From Phycisphaerae bacterium (GTDB lineage: Bacteria; Planctomycetota; Phycisphaerae; UBA1845): a stretch of 64,000 bases of DNA. The DNA is taken from positions 119,467-183,466 of the forward strand of contig JAJDDX010000500.1 of NCBI GenBank assembly GCA_029260055.1, given 5' to 3'. Below the pieces are notes generated by a model that saw only the letters and a list, made by a program, of their open reading frames with translations, was not told the origin of the DNA and ran no database searches. Made by a program: the position numbers and the translations under genes. Below are positions 9,096-18,676 of the stretch, in pieces; position 1 is the first letter of the stretch; each line of letters begins with the position of its first letter.

Positions 9096-11801
9096 TCAGG
9101 CTGCCTTGGTAAGGTGACCCTTGATCTCACTGAGCAGACCTCCCAGCTCCCTCATACGCCTCACGGTGGTGGCATCGTTGGCGAGTAGCCGTTGAAGTTT
9201 ACTGTCTACCTTCCTGACATCATTCATCTTTCGGTCGAACGAACGCTCCCAGTCCCGGTGGTGAGAGCTGAGCATCTTGGCGAACTGACGCTCGACCAGC
9301 GGGTCACCGCGATGTCGGCGGCGCTCGGCCTCCGGGGCAGCCTTCTCCTGGGGCGGCGCGCCGTCCTCTGGCTCCTGCTGCTGCGTGGGAGGTGCTTCCT
9401 CTTCGCCGCCGCCGAGCTTGGCCACGCGGTTCTCCATCCGGGCCGCCTGGAGCTGCTCTTCCTCTCGCTCCTTCATCAGTGAGTGAGCCTCTTCGTCCGT
9501 AAACTTGAACAATGACGTGAGGATCCAGCGCGTCGAAACGCTCTCCTTCATGCGCTCGGCGAGGTCGGCCGTGGCGCTCATGACCTCTAGCTTCGCCAGC
9601 TCCATGATGGCGCTCGGGACGCTCATCCGGACCTCGTAATCGTGGGCATCGGGATTCTCAGCACCCCTGGCCACAAGGTGGATACGGCACGCCTTGCGGT
9701 AACCCATCTGCATCTCAGACTGGATGCGCATGACGGTCCGCGCGAAACGGATGTCTTCGCTGGACAGCGAGCCACGGGTCGCCTCTCCGCCATAGCCCAT
9801 GTAGGGCTTCGGAACCTTCAGGGCCGCGACCAGCTTGTCCCGGTGGTACTCCAGCGAGTCCGTCTCCGCGTAGTCCGGCCCCTGGAGGACCTCGATGCGG
9901 GTGCTGTCCTTGCCGCCGCGGGACGGGACGAAGAAGTCCTCGTCGTGCGCGAGCGGGTTGTAGCGCATGTCGAGCTTGCCCGTGGAGGGGTTCACGAACT
10001 TCTTCTTCACGAACTGATTCTTGACCCGGTTCACGTAGGCAAGGCCCCGCTCACCATCGAGTTCGCCGATGTCGACATAGAAGGCGTATCGCGAAGGAGC
10101 CCGGCTCAGCTTGTAGATGAGGAGCGCATCCTCCAGAAGAGCGAGCCTTTTCCAGATCCAGCGGGCCGGGTCGATGACCCCGTGGCCGTAGACCGACCTG
10201 AGGTGCTTGCCGCGGAGCCGCCAGTGAATCAGCTCCCAGTCTTCGAAGACCGTCAGCTCCCCCTGGCCCCTCGTGCGCTCGGAGTTCGTGCCGCGCTGCT
10301 TCGCGAGCTTGTAGAAGTCCTCCAGCGAGAGGTTGAACTCGCCGCGGGTGTCCTGGATGAATCCGAGGAGCTGGCCCTTGGGACCCTCAACCCGTCGACA
10401 GGTTGGCGGTGGGAGGAAGCTGATGCCCACGAGCCCCTGCTCGGAGACGAGGGCCTCGCCGTACCCGTTGCCGTACTTGCCCAGGGTCCGAGCCAGACCC
10501 CAGTTGTCGCTCTCGACCAAGAGCTGTTTGTGCAGCATGTGGTTCAGCTCTTTGGACGTGGAGTTGTCCGAGCTGGTCACCCAGACCGACTGGTTCCGCT
10601 CCATGTCGGGGATGGTTGCGTCGTCTGCATAAAGATCCAGGGCGGTGTTGTGAACCACCACCCCATGGCACACGAAGTTGTGGAACCCCGGCACATGCAG
10701 ATCGTACACCGCAGGACTCTCGTCGAGATGCTCGACACGAAGCACCCTGTGGTTGCCGCCGTCGCTGACCAGGTCGAACGCGACGGCCCTCCTCTTCGCC
10801 ATTGACCACGAAATCCCGAGGATCTCAGCCGCACCTGCAACCGTACCTCCCTCCGACAGGGCCGACTCCATCTTGGCTCGTGAAATGTCGATTCGGTTCG
10901 GCTGCGTATTGCCGCGCATCTTCTCGGCCTGCTGAAGGCGTCGTTCACCTGTCCATTCCGGAAAAAAACGGCTGTTGTCGATGTCCGCGATGTGGTGACC
11001 AGCATGTGTGGACCTGGTCTCGATCGACAGGTTCGACGGGTCGTTGTTGAGCTGGTCATGGTTCTCGTGATGAACCACCTGGTACTCGCCTCGTTCCACC
11101 GAGAGCATCTCCTCGGCCACCAGGTGATGGAGCCAGACCCATCGCTTTCCGTCGCTCGAACAGATCTCAGAATCCGCATGGGGCTGATGGATCTGCCAGT
11201 AGGGCGATGCCGAGGAGTCGTTCAACGACCTGAGCCTGAGGTTCCCTGGCATGAGCCGCTGACCCACCACGAGGTCTCCGGCCTCGATCCACTGCTCGTC
11301 CTTGGCCAGGAAGGGGTGGTCGGCTGTGCAGACAATCTGCTCCCCATTGTCGAGGGTGACCCGCACCATCGGCTTGTGGTGACCCTCAGGGGCCGACAAA
11401 AGGGCCGTGCCCTCGGCGGGCACCAGGGACCGCCGTTCCTTGTCGTAGGCGATGACGTGGAAGTTCTGGCCCACCATGTCACGGATCTGAACCCACCCAC
11501 GTTCCAGTGTGAAGACCGGCGAATCCCCGTGTAGACACGAAATCTCCGGGTATTCGTCCATCTCCTCGTAGTCCGAGAAACGGGCCTGGAGGTCCTGGTC
11601 AACGCGAAGGTGTTGGGCGAGGGAGTCGTACCCGAACTGAGAGGCGAGGTTGTAGGGGAGCCCGGCCCGCTCGGAGCTGGGCATCCCTCCTCTGCGGAGC
11701 TGCGCGGCTTGGACCTCGGGCGCGCGAGCGAAGAACGACCTGATGGCCGTGCCCATGCCCTGCGAGAACCCTTCCCAAAGACTCTTGTTCGTCGTTGCCA
11801 C
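9096..11801 (-). CDS. Portal protein (gp20-like), intein-containing precursor
   Basis: Extein segments TALDLYADDATIPD...VWVTSSDN...LNHMLHK and FYVDIGEL..GERGLAYVNRVKNQFVKKKFVNPSTGKLD typical of T4-type portals; intein interrupts it. Confidence 0.85.
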   Translation of the reverse strand: MATTNKSLWEGFSQGMGTAIRSFFARAPEVQAAQLRRGGMPSSERAGLPYNLASQFGYDSLAQHLRVDQDLQARFSDYEEMDEYPEISCLHGDSPVFTLERGWVQIRDMVGQNFHVIAYDKERRSLVPAEGTALLSAPEGHHKPMVRVTLDNGEQIVCTADHPFLAKDEQWIEAGDLVVGQRLMPGNLRLRSLNDSSASPYWQIHQPHADSEICSSDGKRWVWLHHLVAEEMLSVERGEYQVVHHENHDQLNNDPSNLSIETRSTHAGHHIADIDNSRFFPEWTGERRLQQAEKMRGNTQPNRIDISRAKMESALSEGGTVAGAAEILGISWSMAKRRAVAFDLVSDGGNHRVLRVEHLDESPAVYDLHVPGFHNFVCHGVVVHNTALDLYADDATIPDMERNQSVWVTSSDNSTSKELNHMLHKQLLVESDNWGLARTLGKYGNGYGEALVSEQGLVGISFLPPPTCRRVEGPKGQLLGFIQDTRGEFNLSLEDFYKLAKQRGTNSERTRGQGELTVFEDWELIHWRLRGKHLRSVYGHGVIDPARWIWKRLALLEDALLIYKLSRAPSRYAFYVDIGELDGERGLAYVNRVKNQFVKKKFVNPSTGKLDMRYNPLAHDEDFFVPSRGGKDSTRIEVLQGPDYAETDSLEYHRDKLVAALKVPKPYMGYGGEATRGSLSSEDIRFARTVMRIQSEMQMGYRKACRIHLVARGAENPDAHDYEVRMSVPSAIMELAKLEVMSATADLAERMKESVSTRWILTSLFKFTDEEAHSLMKEREEEQLQAARMENRVAKLGGGEEEAPPTQQQEPEDGAPPQEKAAPEAERRRHRGDPLVERQFAKMLSSHHRDWERSFDRKMNDVRKVDSKLQRLLANDATTVRRMRELGGLLSEIKGHLTKAA
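10647..11537 (-). mobile_element. Intein in portal protein, with HNH-like endonuclease segment
   Basis: Starts Cys (CLHGDSPVFT), block B-like CTADHPFLA, HNH-like VVHHENHDQLNNDPSNLSIETRSTHAGHH, ends VVVHN/T; 297 aa. Confidence 0.9.
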
Positions 11802-11805
11802 TCAG

Positions 11806-14800
11806 CTACCCCTTGATGAAGGGCATCGGCCCATCCACATCGAAAGACGGTCCGCCCATATTGCCTTGGGGACCCTCCTTCCTACCACTCTTGTCAGAAA
11901 CCAACACCTTCCCCCCGCTGACCCACGAGTGATCAGCCTTGTCGGCCGCCACCGTAGCGTTCGTCAATCCGAGCATGGGGGGCACCGGCCGGCCCGGCAT
12001 CCGCTGTATCAGGGAAAAGGTCACGCCGGCCAGGGCATCGGCCACATCCTTGGATCCAGGGACCTGCACTCCGTCGGGTCCGGTCATCCTCTTGGGGTGA
12101 TCGATCTTCACCCTGCCCGAGGTGCGAGGAACCCTCTGGAGGTTCCGCAGCTCAGCCTGCAACCACGGGTGGTGGTGGATCCTGGTCCGACCCTCGTAGA
12201 TGGCGTCCTTGAGGACGTCGTAGGCGTCGGTGGTCTTGTCGACGGAGACGATCTCGGCCTCGACCCCTCGCTTCCTGAGCTGCTGGAGCGAGTCCGCGCT
12301 CTGGTACTGGTCCATCGAGACGTACCCGATATTGAAGCCGTGACCCATGAACTGGTAGAGGATCGACCGCACGTCCGAGAGCATAATCTCGTCGCCGGGC
12401 GGGGGCTTGATGCGGAGGATGAGGTCGGTCTCGGTGACCGGCGCCAGCTCCTCGTACTCCTCGCCGAACGGGTCCTTGCGAACCACCTCGGTCCAGTGGG
12501 CCACGTGGGAGATGACAAGCCCTGTGCAGTCGCCCGTGAGCGAGGAGTCCCAGTGGGCATACCGGACGGCGTTCGGGTGCCTGATGGGCCTCCACGCCTC
12601 CTCCGTGGCCCCTCCCGGAAGGCGCCTCTCGTAGGAGTTCGCTATGGCCGCCCACCGGATGTAGAGCGGCGAGTTCGCGATCCAGGTGTGCTGGTTCTCT
12701 TCGCCGCCCTCGCCGCCGAGGGGGTTGACCAGCTCGGCATGGTCCGACGCCTCGTAGATCTTGTCGGTGCGGGTCATGAACGGGGTGACCGCCTCGGTGG
12801 CGATGCCCGCGATCTCTCGGATGGCGTTGTCGAGGTCGCGCTCGAACTCGGTGCGGTAGTCCTCGGGGACCGTCACGACCTGGAGCCCCATCTCGCGCCA
12901 GCGGTTCAACTCCTCCTCGGGGGTGTCGCCCGCGAGGATGCGGCTCTGGACCCGCTCGTTCCCCGCGACGACCACGAAGCGCTCGGGGCTGAAGATCTCA
13001 GGGGGCTTCACGTCCCAGGTCGAGTATTCGCGGACAAAGAAGTGAGGGTCGTCGGACTCCTTCGCCTGCTTGATGCGCTTCTCGATGAACGCTGTCGGCC
13101 GCTCCTTCGAGCTGACCGTGATGAGCGCTCCGGGGAGCCGTCCGACACGCTGGAAGCGCGACTTCATGCGGCGGATGATGCTCTTGTGGATCTTCTCGCC
13201 GAGGTCCTCGACGATGACGTGCCCACGACCGTCGATGATGGACTGCTCGCCCATGAAGCTCGACTCGTCGATGAACCCGCTGAAGACGTTGAGCCCGATG
13301 ATGGCCGTCGATCGCGTCGAACCCGCCACGACCCAAACGCGGCTGGGGAACTGAATCTCCAGGGAACTGGGCGCGTACCGGAGGTGCTTGAAGTTCTCTT
13401 TGAAGTACGGGGAGTGCTCGATCTTCCCCATCAGCTCTTGGATGGCGACGCGCCGCGCGACCTTCTCCGAGGGGGCGAGCATGGCCAGGTAGATGGCTGA
13501 CCCGTCGCTGATGCCGTAGGCGCCCTGGGGGTTCGCCAGGCAGCTCATCTGGTAGAGCACGTAGGACATCGCCGTCGTGGCGAAGTAGCTGTTGTGGACA
13601 ACAGGCCCGCCGTTGATGACCATGTTTTGGGTCTCTGGGACGCTAATCTCGTACACGTCCTGCTCACCCGTCGACTCAATGGTCGCAACCCTCTCCCACA
13701 CCACGTCCTCCGCCATCGTGACGTATCTGTAGAACCTCCCCCGGTAGCCCGTGGCTTCACAGAGACGGCAGAACTTCTGGGTCCCCAGATAAGACCCCTT
13801 GGCGAGCGATCCCAACCTCAGCCACTCCTGGTTGCTCCACGGGCCCGTCTCTCGCCGGATCTCCTTCAACTCCTCGATGGTGATCGGAACCACATCCCAG
13901 TTGGGATTGGATTTGACCTTCAATGCCTGATCTCGAAGCTCCTGACACTTGGACTCCTTGCCGGGTATGTCGCCGACAGCATCGAGAAACAGGAGTTGGC
14001 TCGTTGCATCGGCAATCTGGAGGCGCCAGGCGTCATGGAACACCCCATCCTTTTTTGCCCTTTTGGGCTGGTAGGACTTCCTGGCCACCACCCCAAACCG
14101 TCGCAAAAGGGCCTGGATATCGTCGATGAGCCCCTCGGACGCGAGAGCGATCTCGATCTTCCTCGGAGACCTCGTGTAGACGTTTCCGTCGGTGAAGAGC
14201 CACCGGAGGAAGATGGCTAGCTGGTCATCCGGCAGCCCATAAAACCTCGCCGGTACCCTCTTGCAGGTGGAGTTGCAGTCGATGTCGATGGACCTGATCC
14301 ACGACAACAACCCCTTGAGATAGACGTAGTGGGCACCCCCCTCAAACACATCTCGACCCACACCGTCCCACCCATCAATCTCGGATGCCGCATCGATCAC
14401 GGATTCCACCAGACGACGGTCACCTTTGACGTATCCGGCCTGGTTGTGCCCGAGCCCAGATCCATCTGCGATGAGAGCTGCTGCCACAAGCACCTCTGCA
14501 TCAGATATCCAGCGCCTCCAGCGCCCCATAGATGGCGCAGGTACGCGGCGGGCCACCGCGACCAGGTCACCCGACCTCAGGGTCTCCAGGGCCTCCCAGC
14601 CACCAGGAACACGTATCCGATGGTCAAGGCTGACCTCGATCCACTGACCCGAGGCGAGCGTCATCTTCGCGCAGACTTTCCTCCCGGTCTTCCACACCTG
14701 CCCGATCGCTTTTCCATCCACCCTTCCATCGTCCGTGAGCGACGCTATCGAAATGCCTGCTTGCTCCGCCACACTCCGCCTGGTACCACTGCCCAAATCC

Positions 14801-15168
14801 ACGTAAGTAGTTGAAATCGCGGCGCTTTTGCCCCAGCCGATGGACCCACCGAGGGCGGCCTCGTGGTAGTTGCCCTCGAACAGCTCGACCATGTCGTCCT
14901 TGAGGGCCGGCCATAGGGTCTGTCCGATGTGCCCCAGGTAGTAGGGGTCGTTGAGGAACTCCTCGACCGAGACCGGGCTCACCTTGTAATCGACGTCGAC
15001 TACCTGGTTCCACTCGGCGTGAAACCCTCCGCCGAGCTTCTCCAGGGCCTCCAGGACCGCCAGCTTCTCTTCGGGCGGGAGGTGGTGGATCTCCTTGAGC
15101 AGAAGCTCGTGGTCCTCCTCGGAAGTTCTTATGGACCGGGGGCGACCGCCCTGTTCGATGATGGCCAC
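11806..15168 (-). CDS. Terminase large subunit, intein-containing precursor
   Basis: Walker A GGSIGWGKS, FIDESSFM Walker B-like, C-terminal nuclease-like YAHWDSSLTGD and VSMDQYQSADSLQQLRKRG. Confidence 0.9.
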   Translation of the reverse strand: MAIIEQGGRPRSIRTSEEDHELLLKEIHHLPPEEKLAVLEALEKLGGGFHAEWNQVVDVDYKVSPVSVEEFLNDPYYLGHIGQTLWPALKDDMVELFEGNYHEAALGGSIGWGKSAAISTTYVDLGSGTRRSVAEQAGISIASLTDDGRVDGKAIGQVWKTGRKVCAKMTLASGQWIEVSLDHRIRVPGGWEALETLRSGDLVAVARRVPAPSMGRWRRWISDAEVLVAAALIADGSGLGHNQAGYVKGDRRLVESVIDAASEIDGWDGVGRDVFEGGAHYVYLKGLLSWIRSIDIDCNSTCKRVPARFYGLPDDQLAIFLRWLFTDGNVYTRSPRKIEIALASEGLIDDIQALLRRFGVVARKSYQPKRAKKDGVFHDAWRLQIADATSQLLFLDAVGDIPGKESKCQELRDQALKVKSNPNWDVVPITIEELKEIRRETGPWSNQEWLRLGSLAKGSYLGTQKFCRLCEATGYRGRFYRYVTMAEDVVWERVATIESTGEQDVYEISVPETQNMVINGGPVVHNSYFATTAMSYVLYQMSCLANPQGAYGISDGSAIYLAMLAPSEKVARRVAIQELMGKIEHSPYFKENFKHLRYAPSSLEIQFPSRVWVVAGSTRSTAIIGLNVFSGFIDESSFMGEQSIIDGRGHVIVEDLGEKIHKSIIRRMKSRFQRVGRLPGALITVSSKERPTAFIEKRIKQAKESDDPHFFVREYSTWDVKPPEIFSPERFVVVAGNERVQSRILAGDTPEEELNRWREMGLQVVTVPEDYRTEFERDLDNAIREIAGIATEAVTPFMTRTDKIYEASDHAELVNPLGGEGGEENQHTWIANSPLYIRWAAIANSYERRLPGGATEEAWRPIRHPNAVRYAHWDSSLTGDCTGLVISHVAHWTEVVRKDPFGEEYEELAPVTETDLILRIKPPPGDEIMLSDVRSILYQFMGHGFNIGYVSMDQYQSADSLQQLRKRGVEAEIVSVDKTTDAYDVLKDAIYEGRTRIHHHPWLQAELRNLQRVPRTSGRVKIDHPKRMTGPDGVQVPGSKDVADALAGVTFSLIQRMPGRPVPPMLGLTNATVAADKADHSWVSGGKVLVSDKSGRKEGPQGNMGGPSFDVDGPMPFIKG
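13591..14823 (-). mobile_element. Intein inserted at the Walker A P-loop of the terminase, LAGLIDADG-type
   Basis: GWGKS/AAISTTYVDL...VSLDHRIRV...LVAAALIADGSGLG...IFLRWLFTDGNVY...GGPVVHN/SYFATTAM; 411 aa; N-terminal boundary +/-1 aa. Confidence 0.88.
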
Positions 15169-15171
15169 GAG

Positions 15172-15897
15172 CTAGCTTGCCTCGCGTTCGCGATCATCCT
15201 CTCCGGACTTGGGCTCCCCGACGCCTTCCGACCCCATACGCTGGAGCCTTTCGACGATGCTGATGACGCGACGTCGCGAGTCGGGCCTGCTGAGCACCCG
15301 GGCCGTCTCCTGCGAGTAGCCCTTCAGGTCTCGGATGTCCTTGGTCTTGGTCCCGAGCCCCGCCTTCTCCTTGGCGGTGATGCGCTTCATGAGGATGTCG
15401 GCCGCGACCGCCAGCTCATGCCCAGCCTTGTCACTGAATGCCCCAACACTGTGTTCGAGGGTGACGAGCCGATCGATACGGTCCCGCTGGGTAAGGTAGA
15501 GGGCCTCCAGCTCGATAACCTCCTCGATGCCACCCTTGGTCCGCTTGTATGCCCCCCGGGCAAGCACCGACGGTTTGGCCGGCCCGTCGTCGTCATCATA
15601 GTCCACGACGCGCCCGGTCTCGAACCAGTCCTCCTCGACCCCTTCGCCATCATGACCCTCATACTCGTGGACGTCCGGGTCGAACCTCAGATCGTTGAGG
15701 AGCCTCGTCTTCTGCTTGGCCAGTGCGTTGGTCAGCGCCTTGTGGGTCACGTCTTCCATGGAGGTCTGATCCTCCTGGATGAAGTGAGCCACTTGCGAAG
15801 CAGGGACCCCCTCCTTGAGCATCGTGTTGACGGTCTTCACGAAGGCAAGGTTCGCGATTCGCTGCGAGATCGTTGGTTTTCCGGCTCCTCGGGACAT
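15172..15897 (-). CDS. Hypothetical, terminase-adjacent (possible packaging accessory/small subunit)
   Basis: Start MSRGAGKPTISQR at 15897; directly upstream of the terminase. Confidence 0.4.
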   Translation of the reverse strand: MSRGAGKPTISQRIANLAFVKTVNTMLKEGVPASQVAHFIQEDQTSMEDVTHKALTNALAKQKTRLLNDLRFDPDVHEYEGHDGEGVEEDWFETGRVVDYDDDDGPAKPSVLARGAYKRTKGGIEEVIELEALYLTQRDRIDRLVTLEHSVGAFSDKAGHELAVAADILMKRITAKEKAGLGTKTKDIRDLKGYSQETARVLSRPDSRRRVISIVERLQRMGSEGVGEPKSGEDDREREAS

Positions 15898-15948
15898 ATT
15901 CTCCACCTTGGGCGAGTCAAAGTGACCCGTCAAGAAAGCATAGCCGAG

Positions 15949-15964
15949 GTGCAGACGACTGCAC
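15949..15964. promoter_or_regulatory. GTGCAGACGACTGCAC element (dispersed family, copy 2)
   Basis: Same half-sites as copy 1, in the gap between ORFs ending 15977 and starting 15897. Confidence 0.55.
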
Positions 15965-15976
15965 AGGCCCATGACA

Positions 15977-16219
15977 CTACGTGGATACGAGGACCTCAAG
16001 TCGGCCAGCGATGGCAGCCAACTCGGCCTTCATCTGTTCCATTGGAACGCCCCGGATCTGAATGACGCTCAGCCCCTCCGGAATGCCGCCCGGAAAAGCC
16101 TCGACCTCGTTGCCTTCGGGGTCGATGACCGTCGGCTTGTCGAGCAAGGTAATCCACGACGAGAGGTGGTTCCGTAGGGTCTTCAGTTCCTCCAGGGCGA
16201 ACTCACGCGAAACCTGCAT
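15977..16219 (-). CDS. Small hypothetical protein
   Basis: 80-aa ORF between flanking minus-strand genes. Confidence 0.45.
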   Translation of the reverse strand: MQVSREFALEELKTLRNHLSSWITLLDKPTVIDPEGNEVEAFPGGIPEGLSVIQIRGVPMEQMKAELAAIAGRLEVLVST

Positions 16220-17278
16220 CTACCCTTCCTCGTCCTCAGCAGAGAAGTCGTCGACCGTTTCCTGGCCGAAGACGACATCGTTGGTCTCTTCGTCGAGGGC
16301 CACAATCTTGACCCCCAGGGAACGCTCCACGGACCGTAACATCTCGAACCGGAAGTTGGCCCGGTGCTTGACCTTCGACTCCCTCACGGAGCCGTTGTAG
16401 CTCGCGATGAACGAGGTACTGATGTGGTCGAGCAGCATCCCGCCCGCGTCTCGATTCTTCTCCTTATTCTGCCTCGATTCCCCATCGTCGATGAGGTCGT
16501 TCGCGAGACTCATCGCCAGCTCAACGTTCCCCTTCTGGTCGTCGGAAACCTTCACGGTGAAATTGTGCCGGCGGAGCCTCGGCTCATCGTCGGAGACCGG
16601 GTCGGCACCCTGGCGCTCGTCGTCGAGCGGTCGGTGGACGACGGTGCCGGGAGGCGGGTCCGCGTCCCTCTCGCCCTCGGTGTAGAGGGCGTTGCCTTTG
16701 CGGGCCTCCGCGTCCGCGTGGCGCTCGGCGGCCTCGTTGTCCTCGTTGGTCTGGGTGACACGCCCAGTGGCCCGCTCCTTCTTCCGGTCGGCCTTCGCTT
16801 TCTTCGCGAGCCGCGCCTCGTCCTCCAACTTCTTCACTGGCATAACGGCGGCCTTCTCGACCCAAACATCGACGTTCTTAGCGTCGACCACCTCAACGAG
16901 CGCCGCCGCCTTCGACCAGCCCAGCTCTCGGACCTTGTCGAAGACCTGCTTGTTGCCCAGCTCCAGGGCGAAGTAGCGGTAGATGCGCATGAGGTACATC
17001 GCCTTGCGCCAGGCAAACGTGACCTCCCCGTCCACGTAGTCCCCGAAGCTGTCGTAGCCCCAGAGCTGATACAGCGCTTCCTTCTGGACGTGATAGAGAT
17101 GTCGTCCCAACTCGAAGTAGCTAGAGGCCACCGCATCACGCAGTTCGATGATGCGTTTGCGGACAAGATCTGCTTGGACCTCCCTGTCCCCCAAAACCTC
17201 CGGCTCGACGTATGCGCTCCCACTGACCGAGGCCAGGTTGCTCACATTGACTTCGGCTTCACCTTCGACTTTTGCCAT
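16220..17278 (-). CDS. Hypothetical DNA-binding-like protein
   Basis: 352-aa ORF with helical YFELGRHLYHVQKEALYQLWGYDSFGDYVDGEV region. Confidence 0.5.
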   Translation of the reverse strand: MAKVEGEAEVNVSNLASVSGSAYVEPEVLGDREVQADLVRKRIIELRDAVASSYFELGRHLYHVQKEALYQLWGYDSFGDYVDGEVTFAWRKAMYLMRIYRYFALELGNKQVFDKVRELGWSKAAALVEVVDAKNVDVWVEKAAVMPVKKLEDEARLAKKAKADRKKERATGRVTQTNEDNEAAERHADAEARKGNALYTEGERDADPPPGTVVHRPLDDERQGADPVSDDEPRLRRHNFTVKVSDDQKGNVELAMSLANDLIDDGESRQNKEKNRDAGGMLLDHISTSFIASYNGSVRESKVKHRANFRFEMLRSVERSLGVKIVALDEETNDVVFGQETVDDFSAEDEEG

Positions 17279-17787
17279 AGCTCCTGAATCTCCTTCTCCT
17301 TCGCCACTACCCAGTCGAACGTGTATCTCGCGACCACGGCCGCGTCCGCTTCATGGTCATTGGCGACGTCTATTTCGAGCCCCTCTCGGACGGCCTCTGT
17401 GATGACCTCCTTCGAGAGTCGGCCACCATACCCGAGTACGTGTTTTCGCGCAGCCCCCGGTGCAACTACTTCCGCAACCAGCTTGCAGGCCAGGTAAAGC
17501 TGGGTCTTCAACGCCCCGGCCACCTCCCCGATCTGGTGGGCCTGCCACTTGGCGTCGTGGGCGAACCCCTCGATCCCCACGTGCATGACCTTGAAGTCTT
17601 TGATGACCTGGATGATCTCGTTGCAGATGCCGAGGAGCCGCTGGACAATCTCGGCCTGGGCGATCGGAGGGTCGCCCTTCTTCCGTCCGGAGAAGACGTA
17701 GTCGATGGTCATCGTCCGCATCACCACCCCCGTCTTTGTGAGAACGCACAGTCCCGTGTGCTGAAGCGAGAGGTCAATCCCCAGCAC
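17242..17787 (-). CDS. RuvC-like Holliday junction resolvase
   Basis: VLGIDLSLQHTGLCVL, HVGIEGFAHD, NDHEADAAVVA acidic motifs; likely GTG start at 17787. Confidence 0.75.
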   Translation of the reverse strand: MLGIDLSLQHTGLCVLTKTGVVMRTMTIDYVFSGRKKGDPPIAQAEIVQRLLGICNEIIQVIKDFKVMHVGIEGFAHDAKWQAHQIGEVAGALKTQLYLACKLVAEVVAPGAARKHVLGYGGRLSKEVITEAVREGLEIDVANDHEADAAVVARYTFDWVVAKEKEIQELWQKSKVKPKSM

Positions 17788-18676
17788 GGGACCGGAACAC
17801 CTCCAGTTCAATGCACTTGCAGTCGCCAAACGGGATTTTGCCGCCATATGGACAAGCCGGGATGGGTCGAAGGGGGTTTTTGAGCGCTTCACGGAGGCCA
17901 CGGATCTTCTCTTTCTCTTCGTGCATGAGCTGCGGATCGAAGGTGATGATGTGCTCTACCATCGCGTCCTCGAACTTCAGTGCGCCCGGGTCGAGATAGA
18001 TGAGTCGACCTCTCCGGATGTCGTAGGCGTCCATGTACCAATGAAGCTGCTTCACATCGTGCGGACGTGGCTCTCGGCGGACCCACTTGAGACTCTTCGT
18101 CGTCTTCAGGTCGAAAAACTCCAGGGAGTGGCCCGGCAGCATGAGGATGCCATCGACCGGCCCCCACACCTTCAGCTCGTAGTTCCTGGTCCATGGCTCA
18201 ACGTACTGGAAGGGGTCGAACTTGTTCGACTTATGGTCGCACGCCTTGCACACCTCAGGCATCGGGATCGCCGTCTCCGGCGTGACCAGGACGAACCCCC
18301 CGTGGTTCTCCTCCTTGGTTAGCTCTCGGGAGACGTGGAGCTTCGCGCACCGAGGGCACCGCCAGCCCCCATACATCCACCCGAGGGGACCGAGCCACAG
18401 CTCTTGGAAGATGCGGTGGATCGAGGTACCGCGGTCCATCCTCCACCGGGCCTCGATGTCGTACTCGTCGATGAGGTTGGTAATCCCCATGCGGTACGCC
18501 ATCACATGGAAGCGCGGGCAGTGGAGCGGAACCTTCGACGCGCCGAGCCAGTCGTCGGGACCGGGCATCTTCTTGTTCGGGTTGTAGACCGCCAGGTGCT
18601 CCGCGAGGATCCCGTGTAGGTAGTTGTGACCCTTGCGGATCTGGTCAATCTCTTCGATGACATCGCCGAAGCCCAT
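17774..18676 (-). CDS. PD-(D/E)XK nuclease (Cas4/RecB-like) with Cys clusters
   Basis: GPVDGILMLPGHSLEFFDLKTTKSLKW nuclease motif; CPRC...CKAC and C-terminal CPYGG..DCKC. Confidence 0.65.
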   Translation of the reverse strand: MGFGDVIEEIDQIRKGHNYLHGILAEHLAVYNPNKKMPGPDDWLGASKVPLHCPRFHVMAYRMGITNLIDEYDIEARWRMDRGTSIHRIFQELWLGPLGWMYGGWRCPRCAKLHVSRELTKEENHGGFVLVTPETAIPMPEVCKACDHKSNKFDPFQYVEPWTRNYELKVWGPVDGILMLPGHSLEFFDLKTTKSLKWVRREPRPHDVKQLHWYMDAYDIRRGRLIYLDPGALKFEDAMVEHIITFDPQLMHEEKEKIRGLREALKNPLRPIPACPYGGKIPFGDCKCIELEVFRSRAGD

